Assembly (NCBI GenBank): GCA_963971405.1
Contig: OZ020491.1
Coordinates: 8,798,855-8,862,854 of the forward strand
Direction: 5' to 3'
Length of the DNA stretch: 64,000 nucleotides
Source of the DNA: Psococerastis gibbosa
Taxonomy: Eukaryota; Arthropoda; Insecta; Psocodea; Psocidae
The notes under the pieces were generated by a model, which worked only from the letters and a program-made list of their open reading frames with translations, did no database searches and was not told the origin of the DNA. Of this stretch, positions 62,712 to 64,000 are shown piece by piece; positions within the stretch are counted from its first letter, which is position 1; each line of letters begins with the position of its first letter. The translations under genes were made by a program, and so were the position numbers.

Positions 62712-62813
62712 AAAGGGGACCAACATTTAAAAAAAATTCCGGGGTATTCTGAGGAACTATTTAACAATTTCCGAGGAATACGGCAGAAGTCATTTGGCAG
62801 CCCTGAAGCTGAG

Positions 62814-64000
62814 GTTTGTTCTGTGCCTTGTTTAAAAAAGTATGCTATATACCTGTGTCCGTGAATCCAGCTAACATTAAGTGGATAATCTACGCCTTAT
62901 AAATTTGTGAAGACGGTAAGTGATATGTTGTGTTTGTTTTCATCTCTATTGTAAATATCATCATTGTCAACTTCATTTATAAGCTGATCTTGAACTTCCA
63001 AGGCCAACCAGTTCATCATTTGCAATTATTAATGTTATTTATCACTGCTTCCCGTCGGAAGTCGTCGTTCTATATGCTGCAAAAATGTAACCCAACCCTT
63101 CGAGGTGCGGTGTTTCTTTTCTCGAAATGACTTTTACCACCATCGTCATCTTTCCATTGGAGATTGTCTTGGTGTTGTTAAGGACGTCTAATGCCATATA
63201 CTGTATATTTAACCAACAGTAGCGTTGTAGTAATTTAAAACCACTGCGTTGTGCGCCCATTGTGAACAGCACACTGGACGCGGCTAGTTCAGGTGACGGT
63301 CCATCGTCGAAAATAAATAAGATGATCCGCTCTGTATACAATGTTCCATTGTTGATTAAAAAGAAATGTAAATATACCTATACTGTATTGAACGAACTGA
63401 TGGCTATAACATACTTCTTACGTAGGTGAAACATACTGATTGGTTGACTTGTCTCTTAATGTACACCTAATTATTTCATATTATATTTCAATCTAGTGAG
63501 CCAGGAACCATTATTTTTCCCACTGACGAGCATTCCACGTTCCCCATCCATTATTTTGACTTGGCTCGTAGAACCTGATCGGTTGTAGATGAGGACCTTG
63601 AAACCGGTCACATATGAGCCTATAAGTTTTTTTCAGTTACAAATCACTCATTTGATTGCCTGAAGTCTGCACTGTTCGCAAGAATTGCTTGTCATTGATG
63701 ATGAAGGTCTTTTATCAACTTCTCACATCGTGCCTCAATAAATAATACATCTATGTAATTGTGTAGTTTTATTTGATACAGTGACACGTTTCTTTTACAA
63801 AGAGATGGGAAGAAATCATTTTCCGATAGTCGTAGGTCCACCCAAAATTAATGGTAAGGGAAACTCTCGACCGATCAGGTTGTTCACCCCAACATCCAAA
63901 ACAGTAATGTGTTTTTTTTTTTTTTTAATTTGCCTGTTATCCCCAGACCTACTGTGTGTCAACTATATATCGGTATTCCGGAAGAAAAATGGCACAACTC
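62814..64000. other. Right flank: no gene confirmed
   Basis: A good donor-like site (GAAGACG|GTAAGT at 62913-62914) and a 99-codon open frame on the minus strand (63341-63042, starting MYTERIILFIFDDG) are present. I recognise no family and see no acceptor partner. A T-run lies at 63912-63925. Could hold the first exon of a gene outside the window. Confidence 0.3.

Larger units (their letters stand above)
60878..62805. mobile_element. 1.93 kb non-autonomous hAT element with perfect 8-bp target duplication
   Basis: Terminal inverted repeat CAGGGCTGCCA (60878) and TGGCAGCCCTG (ending 62805). Identical octamers AAGCTGAG flank it at 60870-60877 and 62806-62813. Subterminal sequences also pair (ATTCCG, CCGAGG, TTCCGGGG on both sides). 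No transposase-size open frame. Nested inside are a GGCGTAAATAG element (61515-61880), an 87-bp tandem array (61869-62155) and a MITE (62571-62711). Confidence 0.9.

Overview
This window is nuclear DNA from an arthropod, most likely an insect. Genes are split by long introns with GT/AG borders, the DNA is AT-rich, and the introns are full of SINEs, LINE relics and palindromic DNA transposons. I do not name a species. Three conserved protein-coding genes could be rebuilt exon by exon; every junction joins in frame.

(1) 1564-35532, + strand: a WNK (with-no-lysine) Ser/Thr kinase. The 22 exons visible here encode about 2,719 residues plus the stop. The first visible exon has an acceptor site, so the 5' end probably lies left of the window. 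Kinase domain and PF1 domain fall in exons 2-6, a ~750-residue Met/Asn/Gln-rich tract in exon 6, PF2 domain in exons 7-8, three RFxV motifs in exons 11 and 17, and a C-terminal HQ coiled coil in exons 19-20.

(2) 41120-49837, + strand: PINK1, the mitochondrial quality-control kinase. It appears complete in nine exons (559 residues), with a basic N-terminus, a membrane segment and intact kinase motifs.

(3) 59910-55828, - strand: UBE2J2, the tail-anchored ER ubiquitin-conjugating enzyme. It is complete in four coding exons (231 residues), with a likely noncoding first exon near 60437-60500. It is convergent with PINK1.

The rest is repeats. Families seen more than once include a tRNA-derived SINE with A and B boxes (about five copies), a second SINE-like family with a poly(A) tail (about nine copies), LINE fragments of several kinds, many hairpin MITEs, a 1.9 kb non-autonomous hAT element with a perfect 8-bp target duplication, and a ~2.7 kb inverted repeat with ~0.9 kb near-identical arms inside WNK intron 19. 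The left edge carries the start of a LINE ORF1 with a PHD-like zinc finger on the - strand.

The three genes act in separate processes: ion and volume signalling (WNK), mitochondrial damage (PINK1) and ER-associated degradation (UBE2J2). Nothing in the sequence shows that they are co-regulated. The most unusual content is structural: the WNK primary transcript would contain many long inverted repeats, including one able to form a dsRNA stem of about 900 bp. Exon numbers for WNK count only exons inside this window.
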